64,000 nucleotides of DNA from Edaphochlamys debaryana (GCA_016858145.1 JAEHOE010000003.1:1488001-1552000), one strand, 5' to 3'; positions 1 through 15,000 are shown, counted from the stretch's first letter. Made by a program: numbers and translations. The notes: generated by a model not told the origin, from the sequence alone.

Positions 1-3000
1 GGCCCCTCCTTCGGCGAGGACGCCTCCTCGCTGCCCGAGGAGGAGCGACTGGCGGTGGCAGCCTACTCAGACCCCCTGGCACTGGGCTACGCGGCGGGGG
101 GGCAGGTGCGGCTACGCGCGGTGGGGTCCGGTCCGATCTCGTGGGGGAAGCAGGGTGGCGCACCGCCGTACGTGGTGGAAGTTGCGGAGTCTCAATCCCA
201 GTCCCAGCACGCACACACCCTCCGTCACTGAGCTGCCTCACCCCCCCACCCCCTCGCCCCGGGCCCACCCATCACCGCGCACGCACCGCAGCTCGAGCTG
301 GCGCTGTACGACACGCTGCTCGACAACGCCGCAGCCCGGACCTTCTGTGCGCTGCTGGGTGCGTATGGGGTGCCGTACGTACTTGCTAGCCGTACAAGCA
401 CTCCTTCTCCTTAACCCCGCGGCCACACGCCCCCTCCCCCCTGGCATCCCTTGCCTCCCCCCCCGGCAGGCGGCTCTCTGGTGGAGCCCTCCTCAGATGA
501 CGTGGCGGCGGCCGCATCGGCGGTGGTGGGGCAGGCCTTCCTCGCGCTGCCGGGCGTGTTCGCACCGGGCGGCAACGCGGCACTGAGGGCGGAGTTCCAC
601 ATCGGACTGTCCCGGGCCAACGGTAGGTGCAGCGTTGCACGAAGTTTCAAGTCCCCTGCTGGCGCAAACGAGTCCCTAGCCGCGCAGACCTCAGATTGGC
701 ATGCGTGCTTTCCAACTCACTAGCTTGCCCTCCCCTCGGCCCCCGCAGCCAACGCCTCGTGGGAGTGGTCCTCGGGCGCTCCGCTGCAGTCCGCCGGCAG
801 CTGGGCGCAGGGGCAGCCCGACAACACGCTGGACCCGCTCTTCGCCTCCGAGACGCTGCAGGTGTGATACTCCCTTTCTGGCAGCGCCTGGGCTCCTGGA
901 AAGCAAGGCGGCGGCACTAGCGGAACCTCAACCCACCGTTCGCCCACCGCTCCACCCGCCGCCCCACCCCCAGGTCCAGGGCGAGAACTGCGCCTACGCC
1001 ACGCGCCTCTCCACCTCGCCGGCCCTGCTCTGGTCCTCGGCGCCCTGCCGCTTCTGGCTGGCGCGGCCGCTGTGCGCGCGCCCCAGCTCGGCCTCCCCGC
1101 TGGGCAAGCAGATGGCCGCCCTGGCCCCCGTGGCGCAGACGCTGCAGGGCTCGGCGCACTTCATGTTCTTCAACCGCCTCATGGACTGGGCATCGGCCGA
1201 GGAGCTGTGCCAGGTAGACAGGGTGTTTGGGGGTAGCAGAGGTTGGTCGGCTTGGGAAGGAAGGAAGTGCCAGCAAGACTTGTCCACGTGGTTGGCTGAT
1301 GACGTGCCCTTGCCCTCCCCGCGCACCGCAGGCCACCGGGGGCCACCTGGCCTACTTTGACAACCTGCTGCAGTGAGGAGGGGTGGGGGGGCGGGCTTGC
1401 TCTGTTCAGGGCGGCAAGAAGGGGAGCTGAAATGGGTCAGGCTCTTTCCCGCCCGCCACTCCCGCGACCGGTCTCCATCCCTTGGCCCCCTGCTCTCCTC
1501 TCGCTTCTTCCCCGCCCGACTTCCCGGCCCTGTCCTATCCCTCAACCACCTTCCCCCCCACAGGTTCCAGGCGGTGACGGACATGGTCATCGCCTGGATG
1601 CGGGGTAACCCCAGGGCCACGCGCCTGTCCACCTGGTTCGGACTCAACGACCGGGGTGCGTCGGGCAGGGACTTTGGGGGCCAGGGGTGGATGGGTTGCT
1701 TGGGATGCGTGCCAATGTTGATTGTCTCCGGTGGGGTTCGCGGAATGGCTAGCCTGTCTAAGCGACCTTGCATCGCCCGTGCTCCATGGCCGCTTGCGCA
1801 CTCGTCCCAGGGCCTAACCGTCGTCTGGCCGCCGCGCCCCAAACACCCTTCACTCCCCCCACCCCTCCTAGCACCCCCCTTTCTGGCCACCGTTCTGGAT
1901 GCCGGCCTGGGTGCCACCTTCTAGTGTGCTGCCGTGCCCCTCATATCGACCTCCTCCATCCCCCGTCCCCCCGCCCCGCAGTGACGGAAGGCGACTGGCG
2001 GTACAGCGCCGCCCCGGGCGTCTTCACGGGCCTGGGCAACACGGGCGCAGGGCCCTGGGCGCCGGACGCCATGAAACCCGCCAGCATCCGTGAGTGGCTT
2101 CGCCAACGCACCCACCCATGCAGCCCCCCCCCCGTGCTGCAACTGTCAGTTGCTCGCACGCACCGCACCGAAGTCAGAGACCGCTCCCGGTTACAAGTCT
2201 CAACCGGGATTGCTGCCCGCTGCATGGTCTCACGTGCCTATGTAAGGGTCCCTCCTCCCCGCCTGTGCCCCCCTTCCTCTCTCCCTCCCCCCCCCGTAGC
2301 GCTGCCCCTGCAGTCGCCCACCAGCAGCTGGGGCTACCCCTGGGACTGGGCCCAGTGCCCCCCCGGCTCCTTTGTGCGGGGCGTGGAGGCGCGCATCGAC
2401 CGCCGCACGGTCGTGGGCCTCACCTCGCCGGACCGGGTCGGGCTGCTGCAGGTGGGGCCCTTCAAGTCATTTTGGTCTCGAGGAGAGGTTGATTTGTGTG
2501 GGCGCTTTGGTATTCATGGTGCTCAGGCGCCCTGTACGTTAGCTTTAGCGCCTCAAGGCATACAGGCTCAACGGCCTTGTCGGTCAAGCCACCCCCACTC
2601 AATTCCCCGCCCCATCCACCCTCCAGGTCCGCATGCAGTGCGGCAACGCCTCAGCGGCCCAGACCGCCCTCCTCATGTCCGGCCCCGACTACGCCACCAA
2701 CATTGCGCCCTGGTGAGCCAGGGAACCTTGGCCTGAGGATGAGCCTTGCTATTTGATTACGAATGGCGCCAGGGCTTGCGCTGAGTAAGCTAGTCCTGAA
2801 GCGTCTTCGGGACGGGTGATATGCTTGGGTACCGCCATGGCACGCATGCTACGCCATGACGCCTCCCCCCGTGGCCGCTGCACCCCACCGCAGGGGCGGC
2901 GCCTCGAGCAGCATGCGCCTCTGCAGCGCCACCAACGCCTCGGACTACGTCACGGGTGAGCGCTGTGGTTCCTGCGTCGCGCCGAGTTTCCTGCTTGAGC

Positions 3001-6000
3001 CCGAACGCAGGGGGCTCGACCGGAGGGAGCTGCGGGGCGTAGGGTGCTGGATGGATGAGCAGGGCGAGCTAGGGGGGGCAGGATGGCACCTGAGCCAAGC
3101 CAGCCCCCGGCCCCACCACGCATTCCTCTCTGCGCTCAGCCCCTCGCTGCTGCTGCCACAGGCGTGGCGCTCCAGGTGCAGTCCCCGGTGGACATTGACT
3201 TCTGGTTCTTCAATCTCCACTTCCAGGTGCGGACACAGCAGCACATGCACCATTCGTGTTGCTGCACGCGCGCCTGCTCCCGCGTCCCGGCCCTTGTCGC
3301 TCTCAATCGCCCGACCCCACCCGGCCAACTTGGCCCTCCCATCCCATTTATCCCAGAAATTCGGCGACGACCAGGCCGTGACCGGCATCGCCTTCACCTG
3401 CGGCAGCGGCGCCCGCATTGAGATCGCCAACGCCACCGTGCAGGGCACCTGGCAGCCCGAGACGCGGTGAGGCGTGCCGGCGGCTCCACTTCACCCTCTC
3501 CAACGAGCCCCTACCTGTGACATCAATCCTCTCCGCCATGACGCCGTGATCCCGCCCGTGTTTCCACCCCACCCCGCCCCATGCCCCATCGCCCCTCCGT
3601 CGCAGGTGCGACCCCGGCTTCTACGTGTGCGGCCTGCAGGCCCGCGTCTCCCTCTACGTGGCCGGCGTCACGGCCAACTTGACCAACACCTCGGCCTTCA
3701 CCGACAACACGCTGCTCACCGGCATGTCCGTGCGCTGCTGCCGGGCGGGAGAAAACACCAACGACTGCGGCGAGATCAACTACGCAATCAACCCGGGCAG
3801 GTGCGTGATGAGGCGGGGGCAGCAGACAGAGCCGGGTGGCTTGCGGGCTGAGGCCCTGGTGAAGCCGGCGTAGCCGGCGGCCCTGACGCATGCTGACCCC
3901 TCCGCCCCTCGCTGACCTGGCCTCGCTCCATCCGTGTCTGCGCAGCACCGTGGGGAGCGCCAAGTGGAGGGACCAGCAGGTGGGCCGGAGCGAGGGCAGG
4001 GGTACAATTCATGGGCAAACTAGCATAGCACCCGCGCCCACTCAACCCGGCCCGCCTGCCTCAAACCAACCACCCGCCCGCCCCGTGTCATCCACTCCCT
4101 GCCCCGCAGTGCCGCAGCACGCGCACCCAGGTGTCTGCCAACTGGCCCCTGTGCCGCCGGGACGTGGCGGCGGCACTGGACCAACCCGCCATCGTGACGG
4201 ACGAGGGCGTGGTGAGCGGTTTGGTTGGAGGGACGGCCGTCAAGCGGGACGGCATCAGAGTTCGTGCAGGGCGCGCGCGGACCTACCACTGCCATCCTCC
4301 ATCCCCGCCCCTGCCCCCTACCGACCCCATGTTCTTTCCTCTCCATCCTCTCCTCCCTCTCCCCTCCCCTTCCCGCCAGACCGACCGCACCTCCGAGGCC
4401 CCCTCCTCGGCCGTCCCCACGCTGTCCATGCCCCTGCCCCCCGCCGTGGCCCAGTCGCTGCAGCCCGTGGCGGCGGAGCGGTACACGTACCTCGCCCTGG
4501 CCTCGCGGGTCGGGGCGTCGCAGGCGTGCGGCGCGGGGGGGCTGGCGCGCAACTGCCTGTCGTCCAGGTTCACGACGCCCAGGTGGGTCCGGCAGGGGCC
4601 GATAGAGCAAGGGGCGTTGGAGGTGCAAGCTGTAATTATCTATGGGACGGAGCGGGAGTCTGCACAGTCGTATGGCTTGCTTGGAGCAGTCTGCGGCGTG
4701 TGTGGAGGTCCTCTTTCGGTAGCGGGGAGGCCACGCACGCCTGACCGCGCCCGCCCTCTCGCCCGGCGCATGCCCACAGGCTGGAGACGCAGGAGGACGA
4801 GTTCCTCTTCTTCGACGTGCCCCAGACCGTGAGCAATCATTGGCGGGCTGCGACACGGCCCAACTAATCTTAGCTTTATGCGCGCCTGTCAGCACTACCA
4901 CTTCACGTCTCGTGTCCGCCCCAAGACTGGCCCCACGTACCCTTGACCCCCACCCCCCGCCCACTCCCCTCCCGCCCTCAGTGGGCCCTGGCCTCGGCCT
5001 TCTGCAAGGCCCACTCTGCCGAGCTGGCCGCCATTGCGGACCGCGAGCAGATGGCGGTGGTGGCGACGCTGGTGGGGGCGTGGGCGCAGGGGCGCATCAG
5101 TGACGGCGAGGTCAACATCTGGATGGGCGCCGCCAACCAAGGAAGTGAGCGCCGCATGCGGCTGGCGTGCATGGGACCCGGGGAAGGTTGTGCCTCAACA
5201 CAGCAGGGGATTTTCTTTTGGGCCCATCGCTTGAATAAAACAAGGTGCCATACTGCACCGCGTGTCGTGTCCCGCTGTAGGCACGCTCTCATGAAGCGTG
5301 CCACACACCCCAAACACACCTCCCGACTCCACTGCTGCGTGTGCCCCCCCTCCAGACGGCAGCCAGTGGCGCTACACCACGGGCGACGTGCTGCAGTTCA
5401 ACGCCTTCGCCTCGCGCTTCCGCCTGCCCCCCGTACGCACCTGCGGCGTGGTGTCCTTCAACTTCGTGGACGGGCAGTCGAGAGTGCCCTCGTGGGTGAC
5501 GGGGCCCTGGGGCGGGGCGGAGTCCCCGGGGACCCTGGGGTGGGGCGGGGCCCTGGGGCGGGGCGGGGTCCCCGGGTCAGCCCTCCTGGGTCCAGCCAGG
5601 AAAGGCCGGCTGCGAGGCCAGGCCATGGGGAGCCCTGGCCTCGTGAAGGGCATGAGCGCTTATGGGGGCGGAGAACCCGGGGGGCCGCGAAGAAGAAGCT
5701 GTGACGTTTGCTGTCGGCCTTGACTCTTGCCTCGACCCTCTGCTGCCCGCCGTGCCTTTGCCCTCCCGCAGGTGGGGCGGCGCGGCCTGCGGCGAGCACC
5801 ACCCGGTGCTCTGCCGCCGCCGCCTGAGCCAGAGGTGCGCGGGGAGCGAACAAGGAATGACTTGGGTGCCCGCCACAAGCCAGCACCCGGCTGGACTCTG
5901 GGGCCCGCACCCATGTAACAATAGAATTAGAGATAACTAACGCCGGGTTGCCCCTGGCGTGGGTTAAGGAGGGCGGGTTGGTTAGACCCGCCACCATGCC

Positions 6001-9000
6001 CGCGCCCATGTGTCCCTGTTCCACCCTGCCTCCGCCCGGCCCCCCGCAGGCCCGCGCCGATCAAGGGCGAGCCCCCCGCCGCCTCCATGACCCTCCGCGA
6101 CTCCCGCACCACGCTCTTCCACGCCGCCATGACATGGGAGCAGGCGCGGCAGTTCTGCGAGCAGAGGGGCAGGTGCGGTGGGGGGGGGTCCTGGCTCCGG
6201 GGGGTTGCATGGGCACGGCCGCATGCATCTGGGCTATCTACTCCATGGCCGGGACCTTACTTGCTTTCGCTGAGCACCTTGCATGCCCTCATGCCCCCCT
6301 TCTCCCCCCCCTCTCCCTCGCTTTCTCCCCCCTCTATCCAGCGAGCTGGCCAGCGTCAACTCTGCCCCCGAGGCCAGCAGCATTCTGGCCATGGTGCGGG
6401 AGTGGTCCCGCAACCGGCGCGTGGCGGGCAACACACGGCTGTGGATCGGTTCCAAGTTCACACCATCGCGGCTCACATTCACGCGCGGAGGTAAGCGAGC
6501 CTCTACCTATGACTTGTTCGCTGTGACATGCTCCAACTCAGCCCGACCCTTCACCCACAATGTGAGCTCCCTCCAACCAACCCCGCTTCTCCCTATCACG
6601 TCGACAGGCGGCGGCATCCTGGGCAGCCGGCTGGCGGCCGCCGGCTCCTGGTCCTGGCTGGACGGCTCGACCTTCGCCTACGTGCGGGGCGGGAGGCGCC
6701 TGCCGGTGTCCGCCTCCGCCAACGGGCAGTGCCTGCAGTGGGCGGTGTCCATTGCGGAGGACGAGGGCGAGGGAGACGCGTGGGAGCCGCAGCCGTGCGA
6801 CCAGATCGCCTTCCCGCTGTGCCAGGCCGGTGCGTTCGGGGGGAGGAACGGGGGGGGTGGAGGTATGGCGCCGGGCCTCGCCCAAGAGGTGTTGGGAGGC
6901 AGAAGCGTGCTTTAGAGCGAGACGTACGGCGCATTCATGTGGCACCTTACCCTCACCCTACCAGCAATCTCAGCCCCTTGCCCTCTGTCCTCCTATCCTG
7001 ATCTCCCTCAGATCTGCAGGTCTTCATCTGCAACACGGGCGCCTCCATGGGCCGACCCACATCCACCTTCCCCGAGGTCTTCTGTCCTCCGGGTGAGGCC
7101 CGGAGGCAGCGACGAAAGCGATGCTTGCCCAACACACGCCTGCTGAGCTCACGCAGCGGCAACATAGCACGCTGTCCCACGTCACCCCCACCCCGCCCGT
7201 GCCTCCATCCTGCCTGCCCGCCTGCCCGCCTGCCCGCCCAGGCACGGTGCTGTCGGGCATCCGCGGCTCTGTGCCGCCGCCGCCCTCCGCCGCCGCCGTG
7301 GAGCAGCGGCCGGTGCGATACGCCGGGGTGTGCGCCAACCCGCAGGCGCCGGACATCATCCGCAAGAGGGGTGAGGCGCGGGCATACAAGGCTGTGCATG
7401 CAGGGCGCCGGGGCAGTGGGGGGGGGGGCGAGCTGCGTAACCTGCACGACTATCCCTTGTCTCAACCTCGCTTCATTCATTCCCAACCTACCCCATGTCA
7501 CCGCAGACGCCGACTCGGACCCCATTTGCCGCTCCGAGTGGTCCCTCCCCCGCCAGGACGGCCCCGCCAACTGGACCGTCACCGGCACGCGGGCGCAGCG
7601 GGTGGACATGTGCGCGCGCGCGTGCGGTGTTACCTCCTCCGCCAGCGGCTTGCCCTACACCTCCCCCGTGCTGGCGGTGAGCTGGGCGCAGTGGGGGCGT
7701 GGGTGGGAGCGAGGCCAACCGGGGTAGAAGCCTGGAATGGGCAGGCGACCGGGGGTGGAGGTCTCCGCCGGATGAGAGCGCAGGAGTGTGAGGGCGTGGC
7801 ACAGCAGAGGGATATGGGCCCTTAAAGGTAAGTGACAGGCGACTGTCGCGGGCTCGCGACCGTGTCGAGGGTTGAGGGCGCAGTGGACGCTGCAGGTGGG
7901 TCGTGGGGCCGGGGCACGCCGCCGGCGGGTATCAGATGTATGCGCAGTCCGCTCGATTGTTTGGTGCGTGCCATATTGCCCTTACTTCCTCCTCAGGTGC
8001 TGTACAAGCGCACCACCCGTGGCCCCGCCAGCCCCTTCGCCACCACATCCAGCCCCTGCACCTGCGCGCGAGCGCTAACCGGCCTCCAGCTCAGGTGCGT
8101 GACCGCCCCGCCGCCCCTTTGTTTCCCTTGCCCTCTCGCCATCTCTCTATCTTCCTTCTCTCAACCAGAACCGAAGTCCCCTCCCCTCCTCTATCCCCCT
8201 ACGCACCCCAGCACCGAGTCCGTCCAGACCGCCCTGGACGCCGCCCTCCCCACCACCATCTTCGACTACGGCCGCGACCGCACCGTCGAGGCGCTGTGCG
8301 CCGTAGGTACGGCACGGTTACGCGGCGGCAACGTGGCTACGGCGCAGTACGCCCTGGACCTGGAGGACCTGGGCTGGGCCCCGCGGTTCACGTCCCTGGT
8401 GCGGGACTCCAAGTACCGCGTCTTCTCGCGACCCGCCAGCTGGGACGGCGCCAACCGGCTGTGCAGGCTGCATGGGGGGCACCTGGCGGGTGAGGGAGGA
8501 AGGGGTGGAGGGTGGCGAGGGGGAGGGGACAGGGAAAGGGGGAGGGGAGGGAAAGGGGGTTTGGTGTAACGGGGGCGGGGAGGTTGCAGGGGCTTGGAGA
8601 GGGACAAGTAAGGCGCAGGGGCCGAGGAAGGGCTCGCACCTCCTTCGTTCCTGGCCCCAATTGAAGGCAGGCTTCCAGCCCCATCCTTTCCCTCTTCAAA
8701 CCTGGAGGGCCCTAGGTCCTGCAAACACCACCAACTTACAATACGCCCCCCCCCCATCTGCCTGTCTTCCCCTGCCCAGTCCTGGAGGACCCCCAGGACG
8801 TGGCCGACCTCACCTCGCTGCTGCAGGCCATGGGCTTCGTGCCGCCCGGGGAGAGCCTGTGGCTGGGGCTGTTCTGGGCGCAGCCGCAGGTCTACAGGTG
8901 GGCGCGCAAGAGCGCTGCGGTGGGCTTGGCTGTAGTCGTGTCAGCGTAGGGGATTGGAGGTAGGGGGCGGGATGCGGTGGGGTGGGGCCACGGAGGGGAT

Positions 9001-12000
9001 GTCTCAGGGCCGGGCGGGCGGCTACGAAAGGTCTAGTGATAGCCTCCGGGGCGGGGCGGGAAGGTACCGGTAGGTATGTGCACGCCTGTGTCACCGTTAG
9101 GTCTGCGTCGTTTGTGCCTACCGTGGCAAACTTCCCTCTACCTTGTGCAGGTGGCTGGACGGCACGCCCCTGTCGTACGCCATCACGGTGGAGGAGGAGT
9201 GGGACTGGGCGCCCTCCTACTGCGGGGCGCTGCGCCTGGGGGGCTCGCCCTCGGCCCTCAGCGGCTCTGTGCGGGCCCGGGGGTGCGGCACCATGATGCC
9301 CTTTGTGTGCGAGACCAGTGAGCCGGGGGGAGGAAGGGGGGTGGTTGGAGGGGGGTGGGTTGAAGTGGGGGCAAGTGCTGATGTGAGCCGGGGGAACTTA
9401 CCTACCTTGAAGGGGTTGGGAGGCGATCAGGTGGTAAGGGACGTGAGTAGCAGCAAGGCATTAGGCCCCACTGCTTGTCGCGGTAGATTCCGACGTGTTC
9501 TTCGCTTGGTCGCACGCTCCCGCAGGCACCATCGTGGACGACAGCCTCTCAGGTGCGCAACCGAGCCTCCTTTCCGTGCGGCACCCCATAAAGCCACGCA
9601 GAGCTCCCACGTGCCCCCTGGTCCCCGCTGCCCAGTCCTCGCTGCGAATACTGACAATGCCCATCTAACCCAGCACTTTGCCGAATCCTGCGCTCCTTAA
9701 GACCCCCGCTCCTCCCCCCAGATATAACGCCCGGTATTGCCCGGACCGTGCCCACCCCCGTGCTGACCACGGGCCTGGGCAACTGGACCCTCACCCTCTT
9801 CCTGGCACACGAGGTGGCCTGGCTGGACGCACAGCGCGCGTGCCGGTACAACGTGAGCCTTAGAGACGCAGGGCTGCTCCGGGCCGTTCCTTACTGGGTA
9901 GCTCACGGTCGATGGGCTCTCGGGACACTTAAACCCTGCCATGAGCGCAGGGCCTTGGCGGGTTGAGACCCGACTGCTTACTGAACACTAGTAGAGACCT
10001 GAGTAACCTGAGTTCGTTCCCTCGCCCTACAACCTTCCTTTGTCCCCCCACCCACCCACCCCAGTCCATGGAGCTGGTGTGGCTGTTCAACTCGGCCGAG
10101 GAGGCCTGGCTGGGGGCCTGGCTGCGCAACACCACCCTGCAGCACGCGGCGGGGGTGTGGACGGGGCTGGCGGAGGACGCGGGCGGCCGCATGGCCTGGC
10201 GCACGCTGCAGGTAAGTGGGCTCTTGGGGAGACGAGGGGGAGGGCAAGGAGCGTGGTGTGAATGAAGGGGTTACGGGAAGCGTGCCAGCGCATACCATAC
10301 CTACCCTGCCCCCTACGTCCTTCCATTTTTTCCTCCCCTCTCCGCCCCGCCCCCACCCCAGGACGAACTGGCCCTGGAGCTGTCCACCTGGGCCCTGCCC
10401 CGCGGCCTCACCACCCCCACCGACACCACCGCCTCCTCCACCACCTCCTCTTCATCCACCCCCTCCTGCGGCGCCCTGGTGCCCCGCGCCTCTGACGGCG
10501 CCTTCGAGCTGCGCCTGCTCCCCTGCGCCACGCCCCTGGCCTTCGCCTGCAAGGCGGGCACCGCCTGGCGGGGGCCCGCGGCGAGTGCCTTCACGGCACT
10601 GCCGCCCTCGCCGCCGCCGCCCTCGCCGCCGCCCGGCGGCAGCCCGGGCCCCGCCCTGGTGTGGGAGAGCCGCGGCGTGCGCTACCTCTACTTCAGCGGC
10701 GCGGGCGTGCCGCAGCTGAGCTGGGGCGCTGCACAGTCGCAGTGCGCGGTGTTCGGGGGGCGGCTGGCGGAGTTCCCCACGGTGGGTGCAGTGGGTGCGT
10801 GTGTGCGCGTGCGCCGGCGTGCTGTGGGCTGTGGGGCTGGGGTGCGTGTCTATTAAGCGGCCGATTGGCCGGGCACACCCCGGGGCAAGCCCCAGACCCC
10901 TAGCCCACACCCTCATCCCCACAACTTCCCGCTTTACTCCTCCCCCTCCCCCCCTCCCCACCCCCCCCACCCCCAGCTGTCCGACTACATGGACTTCTCG
11001 GACCTGGTGCGGGGCTTCTGGCGGGGCAAGACCTCTCAGCGCTTCACGGCCTATTGGTTCGGGCTGCGGAGGGACGGCGACAACCGCCGCACCTTCCGAT
11101 ATGCCAGCGGCAACGTGCCCTCGCCGGACGCCACCGCATGGGGTGAGACCGAGTGGCTGCAGGCCTACCAAGGGGGCCGGCACGCATGAACCTCCTGACT
11201 ACGCTGCTTGGTGCAGAGCAATGGGCACGAGCCAATCACTGAGCCCTCTCTTTAGTCCGCTCCGCTAATCCGCCCGCCCCCATCCCAGGCCGTGACGAGC
11301 CCAACAATGCCGCCTTCGAGGGCTGCGTGGCCTCGCGCGTCTTCATGACCACCGGCACGGACATGTGGGTCACTGGGACGGTGGAGGGAGGGGTCTAACC
11401 AATCACCATTTCCGTTGAGACTGGCGTGGCGGACTGGAAGCTACGAAGGAAGCCAGCCCGCCTCTCCCTCTTCCTTAACCCACCCTCCTCTGTCTGCCCC
11501 TTCCCCTTCCCCATCTCTGCCCCATCCCCCCCCCATTCCTTCCCCCTCCCCCAAGGTTCCGCGACTACTACACGTGGCTGTACCAGGACATGGTGGACGC
11601 CTGGTGGTTCTTCGGCACGGACGCGGGGCAGGCCTGGCTGGAGGCCTTCATCCGACGGCGGTGGGCGGAGCTGAGCTGGGCGGACAAGATGTTCTGGATA
11701 CGGTGAGGGGGCGGGTGGGGCGATTCCAAGTGGGTTGGGGGAGGTGTTTTGGGGGACGGGCGGGGTAAGGGGCGTTGGGGGGCTTGATCGATAGGGGAGA
11801 GCTTGTTGGGGGGTGACGATTGCGTGCTGGTTGAAGCTGAGCTGCCGCCCTCACCATCCCCAACCCCCCGGCCTGGCAGGTCGCGCAACTCCTGGGCCAC
11901 CACGGCCTGCGCCGTGCGGGCCGCGTACGCATGCATGGTGGGGAGGCGGGGGCCCATGATGGGTGCGAAGAGAGAGAGGGGGCACATGCATCTGCTTCCC

Positions 12001-15000
12001 CTGCGGCTATGTGCATCCTCCGTCCTCTCACCTCTTTCGCCCCCTTGGATTGCACCCCCTCCCACCCGTCTCCTCCTCCGCCTCCACCCCTGCAGGTGCC
12101 CGTGCCCCCCACCCCCAGCGTGGCCCCCAACCGGGACGTCAACGACCTGGAGTTCCAGGTCACCGCCGTGGGGGTGCACTACGTCATGTGAGCAATACCG
12201 TAGGACTGCTGGCCTTACGCGCTAGTGGTATGCATCAGCCGTCTCCTTATCGTCATTTGCGCTTGCTTGAGCAAAGTTGGTCAACCAGGCGCGCGCCCAC
12301 GTGCCTCATGAACCCGCCTTGAGTGCACTGCATGTGGGGGCCCTTAATCACCAGCTTGGGAATAGCATAACGTGCTGGCCATGACCCTCGCTCCTGCCCC
12401 TGATTCCATGCACGCACACCAGGTACGGCAACTTGCTGACGTGGAGCCAGGCCAAGGCCTACTGCGAGGCCAACCGCCAGGTACGGCATTCCGAGCGATC
12501 TCACCAGGCTAGCCATCGCACTTCGCGCACGCGGCAATACTACTGCTCAGCATTCATAGCTCATCACCAGCACATCTCTCTCACCCTTCGCACCCCCCAC
12601 CCCACCCACCCAACCCCCGCCACCTCAGGTCCTGGCGGACTTTATGACATTCGCCGAGTACGCCGCCGTGGTCAGGTGGGTGCCCGTGCGTGCATGCGAA
12701 GTGCGCTGGGCCTGGATGGCAGGCCCTTTGAGGCGCCTCGATTCTCGGTTCTCAAGCACTCGGCACTCCGCCATGTGTGCCACTCGCACGCCTAGCCCTA
12801 GGCTCAAGCCTTGTCAGGGCACGGTTCTTCAGCACTCCATCTTCCGTCCATGTGTGCCACGCAGGGGCCTCAACCAGTGGGTTTACACGGAGCCCACCTT
12901 CTCAGAGTCCAGCATCCTCACCTGGTGCGTGCGTGCGTGCCGGGACTGGCCTGGCCTGGGGCCTACCGGGTGGCGGCCCCCGGGGATACGGGCCTCCCTG
13001 CGGCTGCTTGCTAGGGTTAGTGCAGATGGCGGCACCGGAGCGCGCCGCCCGCCATCCACCTCGCCTGCCGGTCGACCTGCAACCCCAACTAACCCCACCC
13101 CACCCCGACCCCAGGGTGGGCTACAAGGGCGTGTTCCCGGCGGTGCGCGGCAACACCATCTACACGGCCGACGACCAGCCGGTCAACACGGGGGGCTACT
13201 ACGTGCCCAACACGGAGCCCCCCACCGCCGCCGCCGCCTGCTTCTCCCTGCGCCTCGACCCCAAGGCCCAGGCCGCCTTCATGGAGCCCGCCGCCTGCGC
13301 CCCGCGCCTCATGCGGCCGCTGTGCAGGGAGGACCGCTCCGCGCCCAGCGTCGCGTTTGAGACGGGTGAGCGGGGCCTGATAAGGGGAACGCAGGACGGG
13401 CCAAGCGGTGGTTACGCTAGCAGAGCGTTCGAGACGGGTGAGGTTGTGGGTCCGAACGTGTATGACTGGGAACGGGTGTTGTACTTGTTCATTGTGGCGT
13501 GGGGGGCGAGCCGGTACGCCCAGGCCCCCTGCTAGCGGTTAACACGACCGTGCCGGGTCCACCCCTGCCCGACAGGGGCTCAACCGGAGCCGCCTTCGTT
13601 CCGCCTAAACCCCCCTCCACCCCCTCCCCAACCCGCCTCCCCAGGGGCTGCCCTGGAGGCGCAGTTCGGGGGGCGGCGCTTCGCCTACTTCAACCAGGCG
13701 CGCACCTGGGGCCGAGCCAGGGAGACGTGCCGCACCTTCCTCAACGGAGACCTCGCCACCTTCTCGTGAGCGCGGGCCTGCGGGGCAGGGGGTCTCGGTC
13801 TGGTGCCACCCAAGTTGGTGTCTGCTGCTGCTGTCGTATGTTGCTTACTACCGCTTCAGACTGACGCCGTCCTGTGGCTAATTGTGCTGCGCCTGCTTGC
13901 GCTTGCCTTACCTGTCGTAACGTAGCTGATGCTGAACTTGTGCTTGCCCTGCCTCTCCCGCCCGCAGGAGCGTGAACCAGTGGCTTGCGTTCCGGTCCTA
14001 CCTCAACACCACCTTCCTCGCCGGCACCCTCAACCCCTTCAACGTGCGTGACGCGGCAGACGAACCGACGCACAGCAGGGCACCTACCTAACCCGCCCCG
14101 ACGCCCTCGTCCGCCACGAGGGGCAGCTGACACACGCACCCTCCCGGTGCCGACGCCTCCACAGTCCCCACCCTCGATCACGGTCCGGCCCCCGGGGCCT
14201 GCCACCCTTCCCACCCCGCACCCCACACCATCCTCCCCACCTACTGTCCCCCCCTCGATAAGTACTCCCGCCATTCCATCCCGCCACCCGCAGACACTCA
14301 CGCTCGAGGGCCGGCCCGCCCAGCTGGTGGACGAGATGTGGGTCGGGCTGACGGACATGCTGGGCTCCGCCGCCTACTGGGCCTTCGTGGACGCGCCCCT
14401 GCTCGACGCGGGCAGCGGCTGGGGCTGGGCGGTGGGGGAGCCCTCCGGCGCCCTGCTCGCGGGTGAGAGGCGACCGCGTGCCGTGGGAGACGAGGATGGG
14501 CAGTTGGGGGGGCGGACGAGGGCAAGGTCGCGGGGTGCCAGGGCCCGTCCCCCGCGATGCGGTGGCGTGAGAGCCAAACTCCTGTTACTGGTACCGTACC
14601 CTGCCACCAGGCTGCCCCCGCTCCACACCTTACACCTCACACCGCCCTACCGGTTGCGCTGCCATTTCCGGCACCCGCTCCCCCTTCCGCTCCCGCCCGC
14701 AGACTGCGCCGTCATCCGGCTGCAGGCCGCCAGTGCCTCCTCCCCCCCCGCCCTCACCTGGGAGGCGCGCTACTGCTCCCTGCCCCGGCAGTTCCTGTGC
14801 GAGTACACCTACGTGCCGCCGCCGCCCACGCCGCCGCCCGCGCCCATCCCCGCCCAGACGCTGTGAGCGAGCGCCGAGGGCCACATCCCCGGGGCGAGGG
14901 GGCCCGTGGGAGGGGGCCAGCAGTCCATGTTTAGGTGATGGTGGAGGGTACGCACGCTAGGGCCGCATGCTAGCTGCCGTCGCCAAGCACCCCCCCCTCC

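Noticed and set aside
10452..11183. 243-codon minus-strand open frame
   Set aside because: It is antisense to CTLD exons and has no start context, splice pattern or family motif.
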